Assembly: GCA_029834535.1 (NCBI GenBank)
Contig: JAQMWT010000242.1
Location: 26,390-90,389 of the forward strand
DNA: 64,000 bases
Direction of reading: 5' to 3'
Source of the DNA: Chrysophaeum taylorii
Lineage: Eukaryota; Sar; Pelagophyceae; Pelagomonadales; Pelagomonadaceae
The notes under the pieces were generated by a model. That model was given only the letters and a program-made list of their open reading frames with translations. It was not told the DNA's origin and did not search any database. Positions 29,501 to 37,336 of this stretch are shown here, piece by piece. Each line of letters starts with the position of its first letter. Position 1 is the first letter of the stretch. The position numbers were made by a program, and so were the translations under genes.

Positions 29501-32032
29501 GACGAGCAGCACAATCCTGGCACCAGTCGCATCGACCACGTCGAGAACATCTTCGGCGCTCACGTCTTGCCTGTCGAAATCTTGGAGGGAGATAGCAACG
29601 CCGCCCGCGTCGATCTCGCGCCGGCACGCGTCCCCGACGCACGCGCCCCCGCCGAGGACGTCGTACGCGTAGACGTCGGCGAAGGCGGCGGCCGCCGACG
29701 CTGCCCATTGCGAGTCGTCGTGGACGATCGCGACGTGTTGCCAGCCGTAGTAAGCCACGAGATCTCCGAGCGCATGCGCGATCTCGTTTTCGGGCGTCGC
29801 CAAGCGTACGAGAAACGGATACGTCGCGTCGTCTTCGAGAATACTCGCCGTCGTGCTCGTCGCGATGACGACGTACGCCTGGGTCTGACCTGTCGCTTCT
29901 GAAAATCTCGCTCGAATCGCCTCGTCGGCAAGCTCCGCGGCATCGTCCGAACAGCCCGTGATGACGGCGTCGACGCGAATTTCGAGCTCTCGCGCGATCT
30001 CGACGAGGGCTTCGTACGCGAGCGCGCGCGCGCATCCGACCGAGAGGTCGTATCCGATGAATTGAATTGACGGAGCGAGATCGTCGTAGTAGCCGTCGTC
30101 GCGGTCGTTCAGCATGTCCACCGTGAACAACGCGTGGTCGCACTGCTCGCGTGCCGACTCCGAGTCGGCATCGCACAGCACGACGATGTTTGCCAACGCG
30201 ACGTCGGCCGTTTGCGAGATTCGCGTCTCGAGAGGGTACTCGACGTCCGGACGCAACGGGGCGTCGGGGTCACTATAGAATTCAGAGAGGTAGGCCGACA
30301 CCGCCCGGAACGCCGTGACACCCGAATAATACACGTTGGTGGCGTCGTCGACGTCGATGATGTCGGCGAACGCAAAGTCGTCGCCGAGGAAACGCGACGA
30401 CACGGCGAGCGAGTACTTCGCGGCCTCGGCGTCGTCGCTCAGCAGCTCGCCGTCGAAATAAATTCGTTCGCCGACGGTTGGCGTCTCCCCCAAGTAATAC
30501 CAGGTCACTTGGAGCCGCGACGAGATCTGGAGAAAGAAGCGGTCGCCGTAGAACTCGGAGGAAGACGAATCGTCCGCTTGGAGCGAGTGCGACTCGATGA
30601 CGAGGCGCTCGAACGAATGCTGGAGCAGGACGCGCAGGGCCGGTCCGGTGATGCCGTCAAGGCGCACGATTTCGTCGCCGATGTCGGGCAACATCTCGAG
30701 AAGATGCGAGTCGAGGACATCGAACTTGAACAACGAGGCCTGGATGGCGCCGCACGGCACGAAGCCGACGTCGGCGGCGACGTACCACGCGAGGGCGTCG
30801 GCGACGAGGTCACCTGCGGGGCACTCGGCTACAGCGCAGCCGCACATCGAAACGCCTTCGACAGCGAGACTCGTACACATCTGCCCGGGAATGAGGTGGG
30901 AGCCATCGACGGTGTCCCAAACGTAACCGGCGAGGCCGAGGTCCCAGTCGCCGAGTTTGTTGTCGATCTCCTGCTTGTACGCGTCAATCACCTCTCGCGT
31001 CACCGCGTCCTCGTCGGCGTAACAGTCCAGGTCGGTGCGGTTGATTTTTGACAGCCCAGGTTGAAGGAACGGTAGCTCCTCTTTGACGCCGATCGTCACG
31101 TTCGTGAGCGCTGTTCCGTGCTGCGAGTCGTCGATCGACGCGATCGCCACCGTTTCGTCAGCCCAGTTTGGGAGCTCGTGAACGACCGACCTCTCGCCGA
31201 CCAGCGCGCCGTCTACAATCACGGCAGTCGTGGAGGGATATTGGTACACGAACTGAAGACCGGGTGCGCCGAGCAAGTCTTCCTCTTGGTCGCCAGACAT
31301 AGTGACGACGATGATTTGCGGCGGGTACGACCATCGACTCATCTCGCGAAATGCGCGAACCATGGCCTGCTCGGGGGAAATGAGGCGGTCCGCGTAATAG
31401 GGCGAAACCGTGCGGAGCTCCATTTCGTCAATCATCGTCAAAATGGCCGCTATCGGGGCTTGATAAACGTCGGGATAGCCCGAGTCATCGCCTCGATCAA
31501 ACAGCGTGATGTTGGCAATCTGCGCGACCGTGTCGTTCAAGTACGGCTCGTTCGAGAGGTCGAGGTTGGTCGCAATCGCGGGGGGCCCGCCGCGCCTCAA
31601 GTACTCGCCCAACAGGACACCCCCCGTGGGATCGTCATCGTTGACGCCCGCGGCGAAATCCCTCGGCGAGAGTGCGCGGACATCATAGCCCGACGACTCG
31701 AACAGCTCGGCCGCGACCTCCCCTTCGAAGGCTGGGAAGAACAAACCCGACCCGGAGAAGAAGCCGCCGAGGTCCAAGGCGATGATTGCCGACTTGCCCT
31801 CCGCGATGGCCTGAGTCTTCCGGGCTTTGATGGCCTCGACTCGTCGCGCTGCTCCGCCATCGCACTCGCACGGCTGGGAAGCGTACTTGTCGAGCGAACA
31901 TTCGCCCAACCCCGCCACGTCGACGGGATACTGGGCGCCCAGCACGTCATTTGTGACCACAAACTCCACCTCGTACGCGACTGCCACCGTCCAGAAGATG
32001 TGAGCAATGACCCTCCAGCCATTTCCTTTCAT
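26567..32032 (-). CDS. Receptor-like transmembrane PARP: 5'-nucleotidase-like + ANF receptor + TM + WWE x2 + SH3-like + PARP (1,821 aa)
   Basis: Intronless. The first ATG is at 32,032 (MKGNGWRVIAHIFWTVAVAY, a signal peptide); the upstream 19 codons lack an ATG. Domains (residues from that Met): metallophosphoesterase-like half of a 5'-nucleotidase, about 22-340; its C-terminal half, about 365-565 (GDLVADALAWYV; SRFLGDDFAF); periplasmic-binding/ANF ligand-binding domain, about 606-1070 (YYGWQHVAIVHDDSQW); membrane helix, 1139-1160; WWE domains at about 1283-1394 and 1399-1498 (WYW openings, IMIQRNIKT and VDVKKMWQRR endings); SH3-like, about 1531-1577 (NAGWFPLSSV); PARP catalytic domain, about 1598-1789 with FHGTT, GRGVYFATNSEYS and SDFQAYPAYL; Lys/Ser-rich tail. 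Triad His1673, Tyr1704, Ile1771 (H-Y-I) fits a mono-ADP-ribosyltransferase like PARP10-12/14. Nucleotidase metal ligands are missing (see findings). Predicted type I membrane protein: extracellular sensing, cytosolic NAD-dependent ADP-ribosylation. The domain calls are firm for WWE/PARP and the membrane helix, good for ANF and nucleotidase, moderate for SH3. Confidence 0.88.
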   Translation of the reverse strand: MKGNGWRVIAHIFWTVAVAYEVEFVVTNDVLGAQYPVDVAGLGECSLDKYASQPCECDGGAARRVEAIKARKTQAIAEGKSAIIALDLGGFFSGSGLFFPAFEGEVAAELFESSGYDVRALSPRDFAAGVNDDDPTGGVLLGEYLRRGGPPAIATNLDLSNEPYLNDTVAQIANITLFDRGDDSGYPDVYQAPIAAILTMIDEMELRTVSPYYADRLISPEQAMVRAFREMSRWSYPPQIIVVTMSGDQEEDLLGAPGLQFVYQYPSTTAVIVDGALVGERSVVHELPNWADETVAIASIDDSQHGTALTNVTIGVKEELPFLQPGLSKINRTDLDCYADEDAVTREVIDAYKQEIDNKLGDWDLGLAGYVWDTVDGSHLIPGQMCTSLAVEGVSMCGCAVAECPAGDLVADALAWYVAADVGFVPCGAIQASLFKFDVLDSHLLEMLPDIGDEIVRLDGITGPALRVLLQHSFERLVIESHSLQADDSSSSEFYGDRFFLQISSRLQVTWYYLGETPTVGERIYFDGELLSDDAEAAKYSLAVSSRFLGDDFAFADIIDVDDATNVYYSGVTAFRAVSAYLSEFYSDPDAPLRPDVEYPLETRISQTADVALANIVVLCDADSESAREQCDHALFTVDMLNDRDDGYYDDLAPSIQFIGYDLSVGCARALAYEALVEIARELEIRVDAVITGCSDDAAELADEAIRARFSEATGQTQAYVVIATSTTASILEDDATYPFLVRLATPENEIAHALGDLVAYYGWQHVAIVHDDSQWAASAAAAFADVYAYDVLGGGACVGDACRREIDAGGVAISLQDFDRQDVSAEDVLDVVDATGARIVLLVAQPRVQRSLFAASYRTGVLNGAGYAWLNHLPSQDALISSSSEGEAVDYDAFYGQRGSLGFLDHYPDYESGGAATTTYVDAWAAHGPTAESCVDRSYAPGISYDFVKNEDDEDALQQTGYSIRPMEEVHDDDIEAEIATSSDNYHYCDVDGDPLTSTRVSLFWSDAVLAYAKGVDAAGDSTASAFDAILELPRFEGASGNVTLAPDGDRLGTLELVNLQLVNGDGKRMLLSLPLFFSFAEFVVAGEYPASTHQLVVWENQIIWPGELTQPPDDEPPAIADASEDGTSARRYDRRNMRIFVSFGVGFSTLVLIMCCCMCRAFSRQTKRHRRALVASLNAYEVVEAFDPTAHETRRTISSVIEKRGAGDLFSQGSQNNVVVYALQSNDDDENSSDQAVVETAPLGTTSTSFQQNHRRSSSDGEIKEELKEEEDPGDVYYESLWYWECTNDAGGERDRVLIDKDGVTKWAPYDSLVQDQLSELWHKYLQLPPATKEKLRLQAADAAVAGGMPKASLHKLKIHVSKDKQLEIDVAIMIQRNIKTKSTRRVLRVDSGRAVVLTWYWREHQRHMGKWSQNMTRQGSLWIKYELAEVQRRLSELYYAFRSDSNASPRLWLDQFNELMDDTESSLADAKYEVDVKKMWQRRVDTGFQRPVCVVIEEVASEAEPTRVVRGVPVVRGMPTDIQGNPMRLVPGMLVSIVVEHDSGEWAFGRELSRGNVAEVLDNAGWFPLSSVRKCEDVLDMLPTAKPADFKFLLPPKSWTQAEGLVPLADGHKEHRQIADFFDRRYFKVLAVDRVQNLSLWRAFTANRLTMLEQEGTRDLDRVERWPVFHGTTKVSSARIVAQGFNRDFCSTAAQHGRGVYFATNSEYSCFPKYSPPDDEGIQHVLVSRILVGCYCIGNQETTLPPLRVDRPHHRFDTTVDNMEKPSIYVTYSDFQAYPAYLVKFQAKQSASSTSRKKKKKASSASSSSSSSEEDDAG

Positions 32033-32103
32033 CTTCCAGTGCTTCTGCCCCGGATGGTCTTGGTCTGTGTACCGCCGAATCCTGTACACTTTCGCAACAC
32101 CGC

Positions 32104-32156
32104 TGGCAGTATGTGTGATTCAGAAAGTACTGGCAGTATGTGTGATTCAGAAAGGT
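32104..32156. repeat. 27-bp tandem duplication upstream of the receptor-PARP gene
   Basis: Two copies of a unit containing GGCAGTATGTGTGATTCAG, 27 bp apart, 72-125 bp upstream of the ATG at 32,032. It lies in the probable 5' UTR or promoter; role unknown. Confidence 0.8.
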
Positions 32157-32304
32157 ACAAGACGCATCCCTAAATAACTCCGACAGCATTCCTGCAACGT
32201 GTAATAAATTCGAGGAAGATTCTCAATTGGTTCATTCGTTCGTGGGACGTCCGTCACCCCATACTAATTAAATTTTCCTTTATTCTCTGAGTATATTAGT
32301 GGAC

Positions 32305-32447
32305 ATGGCGACAAGCTTGATGGTCACTCTCCGCCGACCGACCTTTCGGCGCTCCTCGTCTACAGGCCCGTGATTCCGGACTGGCTCCTGTCGGTCCGGC
32401 CTGGCTCCCATGCTCGGGAGAGGTCTGAAGTTAGTTAGTTAGTTAGT
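32305..32447 (+). repeat. Dispersed repeat family B, copy 3 (truncated)
   Basis: Keeps the constant end (ATGGCGACAAGCTTGATGGT to the GCTCGGGAGAGGTCTGAAG segment) plus an AGTT tail. The distal part seen in copies 1 and 2 is missing. Confidence 0.75.
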
Positions 32448-33123
32448 CTATTAGTGGCCGTTGGAAGCTTATTGCGCAGAAGGGCCTTTGGTCCGTTGGA
32501 CGGTCGGGGGACTAAACCCTCCCATGGGGTGGGGGTCGCGACCCCACCCCAGCGACTTGGTGGAAGAAGGCAGTTAAAGCTTAAAAGTTAAGTAACAACA
32601 AGCAACGACAAAAGAAGAAGAAAACGAGGACGTGCTGCGCAGCAGTAGCTACAACAAATAGCAATACAAAAAATAGTATGAGAAAAGAAGACGGAGGGAG
32701 ACGGAGGCTTCAAGTTCACTTCGCTATCGCGATCTGCGCGTTCTCGGTAAAGGTGTTGGGGTTGGCAACAGTATCGCGCGGGGCACGGCGGATGGCCTCG
32801 GAGGCTTTGGTTGAAACAACAACTTTTATTTAATACAGGGTTCAAGATCAGTAGCGCTTCGAGGTCCAGCCTGGCTCCCATGCCCGGGAGAGGTCCGAAG
32901 TTAGTTAGTTAGTTAGCGCTTCGAGGTCAAGGTTCGTCTGCGCGAAGTCGCGTAGACGCTGGGAGTACCGGGGCAAGCTGCTGCACCTCCCAAATCAGGT
33001 GCTTTTCTGCGGCCGATGCTCCTTTCGACCCCTCTTCACGACGATCGGCAACACCATGTCGAACTGCTCGCCCTTCACGATCATCCCGGCGGTCCCGTAT
33101 TTCATTTTCGCCTCTATTACTAA
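32448..33123. other. Intergenic stretch with a GC-rich palindrome and a short repeat B piece
   Basis: No gene recognised. At 32,526-32,550 there is a near-perfect palindrome centred on GTCGCGAC, flanked by GGGGTGGG and CCCACCCC. At 32,866-32,923 the tail end of repeat family B occurs again (copy 4). Confidence 0.5.
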
Positions 33124-34397
33124 TCCTTACTACTAATCGACAGATGTTTGTCTGTCTGTCTGTCTGTCTCTTTCTTTCTTTGTCTTTAAATGTCGACTGC
33201 TAAGAGGGGTGTGTGTGTGGGGGGCATGAAGGATGTGGGTGGGTTTGTGGGGTATGAGGGATGTGCCTGACGGGCGGAGATAAGTACGCGGGACCTAGTC
33301 GGGGTCATCGCCGAGGCGTGGGGCAGGCGAAGAGGGGGCGGGCCCGCCCGTAGGTCGTACGCATGCTGCCGCCGGACGTATGTGCGACGAAGGGTGACTG
33401 TTTGTCCCTCGATTTAGGGTAAGGATCAGGTAGGCACGCGAGCCAGACATTGATCCTTCAAGCCGTCTACGGCGACCTCGCAGACTATTTCCACGACCCG
33501 CGGCGGCTCTTTCAGCGCGCCATTCTCACGCCCCGTCGAAAAGATGTTGTCGATGCTGACAACGCGCGCATGACCGCGGCCTTTTTTCCCGGAGACGAGG
33601 CGTCGGAGTTCTTTTCGGCAGACTAGGTTGGGTCGGAAGACGGCGCCTCGCTCTTTACAGTCGAGTTTTCGACTCCCTGACAACCAACGGCATGCTGACT
33701 TTGAGCGCGAGCTTAAGGTCTTCGCGACCTCGACCCGTCGCACGGCCACTGCAACGGTACCAGATACATGATCGATCGTGTCGTGTCACCGAGGCTCCTC
33801 CAACCTGTATCCCTTAAGGCCCGCCGACGCCAAACGATCAACAAGAGCCAGGGCCACAAGAGCCAGGGCCAGACGCCCCGCGAGGTCGGCGTCCTCTTGC
33901 CCAAACCCGTCTTCTGCCACGTCCAGCTCTACGTGGCTCCCTGTCGATCGGCAACCCCGAGGATATAATCATCTGGGTCGACGACTCCACCCTACCCCAC
34001 ACGTGCTGCGCAATACCGACAAGCCCCCTCCCGGCGTCTACACGCGCACTATAGGTGAACTTACTGGGACCAGGTGAATTTACTGGGGTTAGAGATTGGG
34101 ATTAGGTGAATAAAGTGACCAGGTGAACTTACTGGGGGTTTTAGAGTGAACTCAAAGGTTAGCGGCGTGTGCGGATCAAGGCAGCTTGGATTGGCGGAGG
34201 CGAGAGCGACGAGCTCGAAGGAGTGGGTGTGAGCACGAGTGGGTTTACGCCGAACTTACTGGGGTTAGAGATTTGGACTAGGTGAACTTACTGACCAGGT
34301 GAACTTATTCAAAAAAATTTCAAGAAACTTACTGGGACCAGGTGAACTTACTGGGGTTAGAGATTGGGACTAGGTGAACTTACTGCCCTGCACTTGT
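33124..34397 (+). mobile_element. Helitron-derived repeat, copy 5 (long form)
   Basis: Complete plus-strand copy with an extra 5' block absent from copy 1: TTTAAATGTCGACTGC, a GT-rich stretch, CTGACGGGCGGAGATAAG and GCTGCCGCCGGACGTATG. Then comes the decayed helicase fragment, in which a 12-bp CACAAGAGCCAG-type unit is duplicated near 33,850, then the GGTGAACTTACTGG array and terminus GCCCTGCACTTGT. Confidence 0.75.
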
Positions 34398-34856
34398 CTA
34401 TCAAAAAAAAAACTTCGTGGTTCGCGAGGGGTGGCCCGCCACCATTACCCATGCAGGAGAAAGCACGACGGTTAGATTCTTAGAATGGACGGGAGGGAGG
34501 GAAAATGGACTTTATCGCCAGCACGAACTTGATGGAGACCTTGAGGAGAGCTTAGATCCGAGATTCGTAAAAAACAGTTAGTTTTCTCTGGCAACCAGCC
34601 TTTCCTTCGAAACCGAGCAGCCCCCGTGTGTAAGAAAAAGACACTCGGCGGGATCTCTCTCGCATAATATATCGACGCGGGATCCGGACAGGGCCCCCCC
34701 CCCCCCTTGTCATCGTCACCGTCACCGTCACCGTCGTCAATATGAAGGTCACCCCCTCGCGCGTCGCCCCCATGCTGCCCTGAAACCCTGTCTCGCTTTC
34801 GCGGCGGCGGCGGAAACGGCCCTTGTATGGGCAATAAGAGGTCGGTCCTTCGATAC
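34398..34856. other. 3' flank of the PfkB kinase gene
   Basis: No gene recognised. Contains a run of about 14 C (around 34,695) and a short CACCGT-repeat tract (around 34,717-34,735). Confidence 0.4.
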
Positions 34857-35822
34857 CTAGTGGAGCCGGAGCACATTGGTGTCGGCGCGGAGCTGGCGCG
34901 CGAGGGCGATATCAAAGGCCGCATTGTCTGGCGTGAGACAGCTGGCGGCGCCGCAAGCAAGGCCAAATGCAAAGGCGGCGAGGATGCGCGGGAGACGGTC
35001 ATCGCGTTGGGGTCGAACAAAACCGGCGAGCGTGGCCCCCGCGACGGCGTCTCCGGCACCGATGGGCGAGGAAACGGACCCGGGCAAGGCAGGCAATCGT
35101 AACGAGTACAGCGCGCCGTCGACGAGGGCGCCCGCAGGGAACTTACTGTCGGTCCAGAGGACCGCCTCGAAGCCGAAGCGGCGCGCGACGAGGGCCGCGG
35201 CGTTTCCGAGCTGGTCCGCGTCGCGCGGGGCGGCGCTGTCCGAGCGGTGATCATCGTCGATTCCCGCGAGTCCGAGGAGCTCGCGCGCGTTGACCTTAAG
35301 CACGGCGCCGCGCCAAGCGCCTTCTCGGAGGCCGTGCACGGTGTCGAGGAGCACGAGTTGCGAGGGCGCGCAGTGGTCGACGATCGTGCGGTAGGCCGAC
35401 GCGTCGAGGCCGGGTGGTATCGATCCCATAACCAGGACCGCCGCGGCGCGAGGCAGTCGCCGCAGCAACTCGTCGAACTCGGCGCTCTGGATTTCGCCGC
35501 TCGGCTCGACGATCTCCGTCGCGTCCTCGTCGTCGACGAGCGTCGTGCAGACGCGCGTCTTCGAGGCCACGCGCACCCAAAGCCCTTCGTCGCACCCCGG
35601 GGCCCGTCGTCGCAGGAGCGTTTCCAAATCGTCGTCGCAGAACTGGGCGAGAAGAGCATCTCCGAGGCCTGCGGCGCGGGCAGCGAGCCACGCGCCTTGG
35701 CCCTTGCCGCCAACCCCTGTCGAAGCCTCGACGCCTCGATTCACGGTCCCCGGCGCGAGCTTTGTCTTGAGCCGTACGCGTCGTTGCACGGCCCCGTTCA
35801 ATCCGACGACGACCACAACCAT
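34857..35822 (-). CDS. PfkB-family carbohydrate kinase (321 aa)
   Basis: PfkB (ribokinase-like) enzymes phosphorylate sugars or nucleosides with ATP. I start at the ATG at 35,822 (MVVVVVGLNGAVQRRVRL); the frame is open further but with no ATG. Family features are the N-terminal sugar-binding GVGGKGQGAWLAARAAGLG, VLVMGSIPPGLDASAY, VLLDTVHGLREG, and near the C-terminus PIGAGDAVAGATLAGF, the GAGD motif carrying the catalytic Asp and anion hole. The GVGGKG.. start and GS.PPG block are most like 1-phosphofructokinase or tagatose-6-phosphate kinase, but substrate cannot be settled from sequence alone. Length is typical. Single exon, no transit peptide evident. It lies just left of the inverted-repeat left arm as far as the window shows. 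Confidence 0.85.
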   Translation of the reverse strand: MVVVVVGLNGAVQRRVRLKTKLAPGTVNRGVEASTGVGGKGQGAWLAARAAGLGDALLAQFCDDDLETLLRRRAPGCDEGLWVRVASKTRVCTTLVDDEDATEIVEPSGEIQSAEFDELLRRLPRAAAVLVMGSIPPGLDASAYRTIVDHCAPSQLVLLDTVHGLREGAWRGAVLKVNARELLGLAGIDDDHRSDSAAPRDADQLGNAAALVARRFGFEAVLWTDSKFPAGALVDGALYSLRLPALPGSVSSPIGAGDAVAGATLAGFVRPQRDDRLPRILAAFAFGLACGAASCLTPDNAAFDIALARQLRADTNVLRLH

Positions 35823-36454
35823 TGTGGGAGGGACTTCACCATTTATTATTAATCCTTCTTTCGGATTCTGAAAATGAACAGAAGTGAAATACATTAATGC
35901 ACTTCGGCAAATAAATCGACCCAGTTCACCAGCTACGGCGACGCCGCTCGTGCCGTGCGCGCCCGAGAAGACGGCAAGTCAGCAGTTCTGGAGCTTGCTC
36001 GCCGTCCGGAGCCAACGAAAGCGAGCTTCCCTAGGCCGAGCATTCAACGCAGCGACGACCTCTGCTAGAGGGTCTTATTTGGCGGTGGCCACTCTTGGAC
36101 CGCGTGCAGACGATCCGGCGCTTGATGCCCGATCTCGTCCGATGCCACCGCCGTCGACAACGGCTGGCAGGAGGCCCTCAAATGGCCCCGCTTGATCGCG
36201 ATCGACGGCTGCCATGGCAGGAGTTCAAGTCGATCCCCCGTCCACAACCATCGAGCCTCGAACTTTGACGCCTTTTTTGCGCACGCCAACCCTAATATCG
36301 CTCGGCTCGACGAATTCCGCCTTATCGCCTACTATCTCTGCGTCTTTGCGCGGCAGACTTGCCACTCTGCCGAAGAGATCGAAAAGGGCATCATATTATT
36401 CATGTCAAAGAGACGACGACGTCGACGACCAATCTTTCGCCGGAGAAGTATCGC
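35823..36454. other. Intergenic stretch between PfkB and EF-P genes
   Basis: No gene recognised. It contains the promoter side of the PfkB kinase gene. From about 36,200 rightwards the sequence has a counterpart at the right end of the window in reverse complement. Confidence 0.5.
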
Positions 36455-37126
36455 TTAGTTTTTCTTCACGCGCTCCATGAAGGTGCGCTCGCCGCAATTG
36501 ACCTTGACGCGGTCGCCGATTTCGACGAAGAGCGGAACCATGATTTCGGCGCCAGTGTCGAGTGTCGCGCTCTTCGACGTGACGGACGTCGAACCGGGAT
36601 TCTTGACGGCTGGCTCGGTGTAAGTGACTTCGTACTCCTCGCTGCTCGGGAGAATCACGTCGACGACCGTGGTGCCCCAGCTCACGATCTGGACAGTCAT
36701 GCCGTCCTTGAGGAGGTCGGCCGTCTCAAGATCGCCTTGCGGGATTCGGACCTCCTCGAAGGTCTCCGAGTCCAGGAAGACGACCGAGCCGTCGTCGACG
36801 TAACTGTAAATCGCCTCCCTCTTCTCGACGTTAGCCGTCTGGAGCTTCTCCGAGATCCGAAAGGTCTGCTCGACGGTCGTCCCTGACACTAAGTTTTTCA
36901 TGCGAGTCCGGACCATCGCCGCCTGTCGCGCCGACTTCGTCTGTTGAAAGCTGATGATTTTCCACACGCTGTCCTGGTACTCGATCGTCAGCCCGTTCTT
37001 GAAGTTACCGGGCTCCACGACGGCCATTCGCACCACGCTTTGCCTTGCCCAAAGGGGCTGTTGCGGCGGGCAGAACCCCCGCACGCCGACGACAAAAAAT
37101 ACAAACGTCAACGTGGGGCGCCGCAT
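36455..37126 (-). CDS. efp: Plastid-targeted translation elongation factor P (223 aa)
   Basis: EF-P enters the ribosomal E site and relieves stalling on polyproline. The ATG is at 37,126. MRRPTLTFVFFVVGVRG is a signal peptide with Phe18 just after the predicted cleavage site (G/FCPPQQPLW), then an Arg-containing transit-peptide-like stretch to about residue 34. That is the bipartite presequence of red-derived secondary plastids. The mature part has the three EF-P beta-barrel blocks: EPGNFKNGLTIEY, FQQTKSARQAAMVRTRMKN, REAIYSYVDDGSVVFLD, VTYTEPAVKNPGSTS and MVPLFVEIGDRVKVNCGERTF. The loop-tip residue normally Lys34 (PGKG) is Arg67 here (KSARQA). Intact in this copy; a broken inverted copy lies at 63,083-63,746. 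Divergent from the ankyrin gene. Confidence 0.93.
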   Translation of the reverse strand: MRRPTLTFVFFVVGVRGFCPPQQPLWARQSVVRMAVVEPGNFKNGLTIEYQDSVWKIISFQQTKSARQAAMVRTRMKNLVSGTTVEQTFRISEKLQTANVEKREAIYSYVDDGSVVFLDSETFEEVRIPQGDLETADLLKDGMTVQIVSWGTTVVDVILPSSEEYEVTYTEPAVKNPGSTSVTSKSATLDTGAEIMVPLFVEIGDRVKVNCGERTFMERVKKN

Positions 37127-37336
37127 CTTTCTTTCTGTTTCCGCCCACAACACCGTATAACCTTACCCTAATTCTTTCTTTCACAAGATACGTATCACGG
37201 ATCTCGTTGGTTTTCTGTGAGTCGAGAAGGCGCATAAAACCAAGACGACACCGAGCCCGTCAGCGTGTCGGTTTTCGATAACAAAAAAGGCCCCCCCCCT
37301 CGTGCACACAGCACCCTACACTACTGTCTCGCGAGA
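37127..37336. promoter_or_regulatory. Bidirectional promoter region between EF-P and ankyrin genes
   Basis: 210 bp between two opposed ATGs (37,126 minus and 37,337 plus). Contains TTTCTTTC-type pyrimidine tracts, a run of A followed by a run of 9-10 C (about 37,284-37,299), and no recognised core element. Confidence 0.5.

Noticed and set aside
29082-30176. A 364-codon Arg-rich minus-strand frame
   Set aside because: Shadow of the receptor-PARP gene in GC-rich DNA; no protein-like features.
32120-32170. Extra upstream exon of the receptor-PARP gene in the tandem 27-bp repeat
   Set aside because: No splice sites or protein-like coding; the first ATG at 32,032 already starts a signal peptide.
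32430-32447. Telomeric repeat (TTAG-type) suggesting a chromosome end
   Set aside because: Only three or four units, attached to repeat B copies at internal positions.
34472-35713. A 413-codon minus-strand open frame overlapping the PfkB gene
   Set aside because: The Ser/Arg-rich composition is that of an alternative frame of a GC-rich gene; the PfkB motifs are in another frame.
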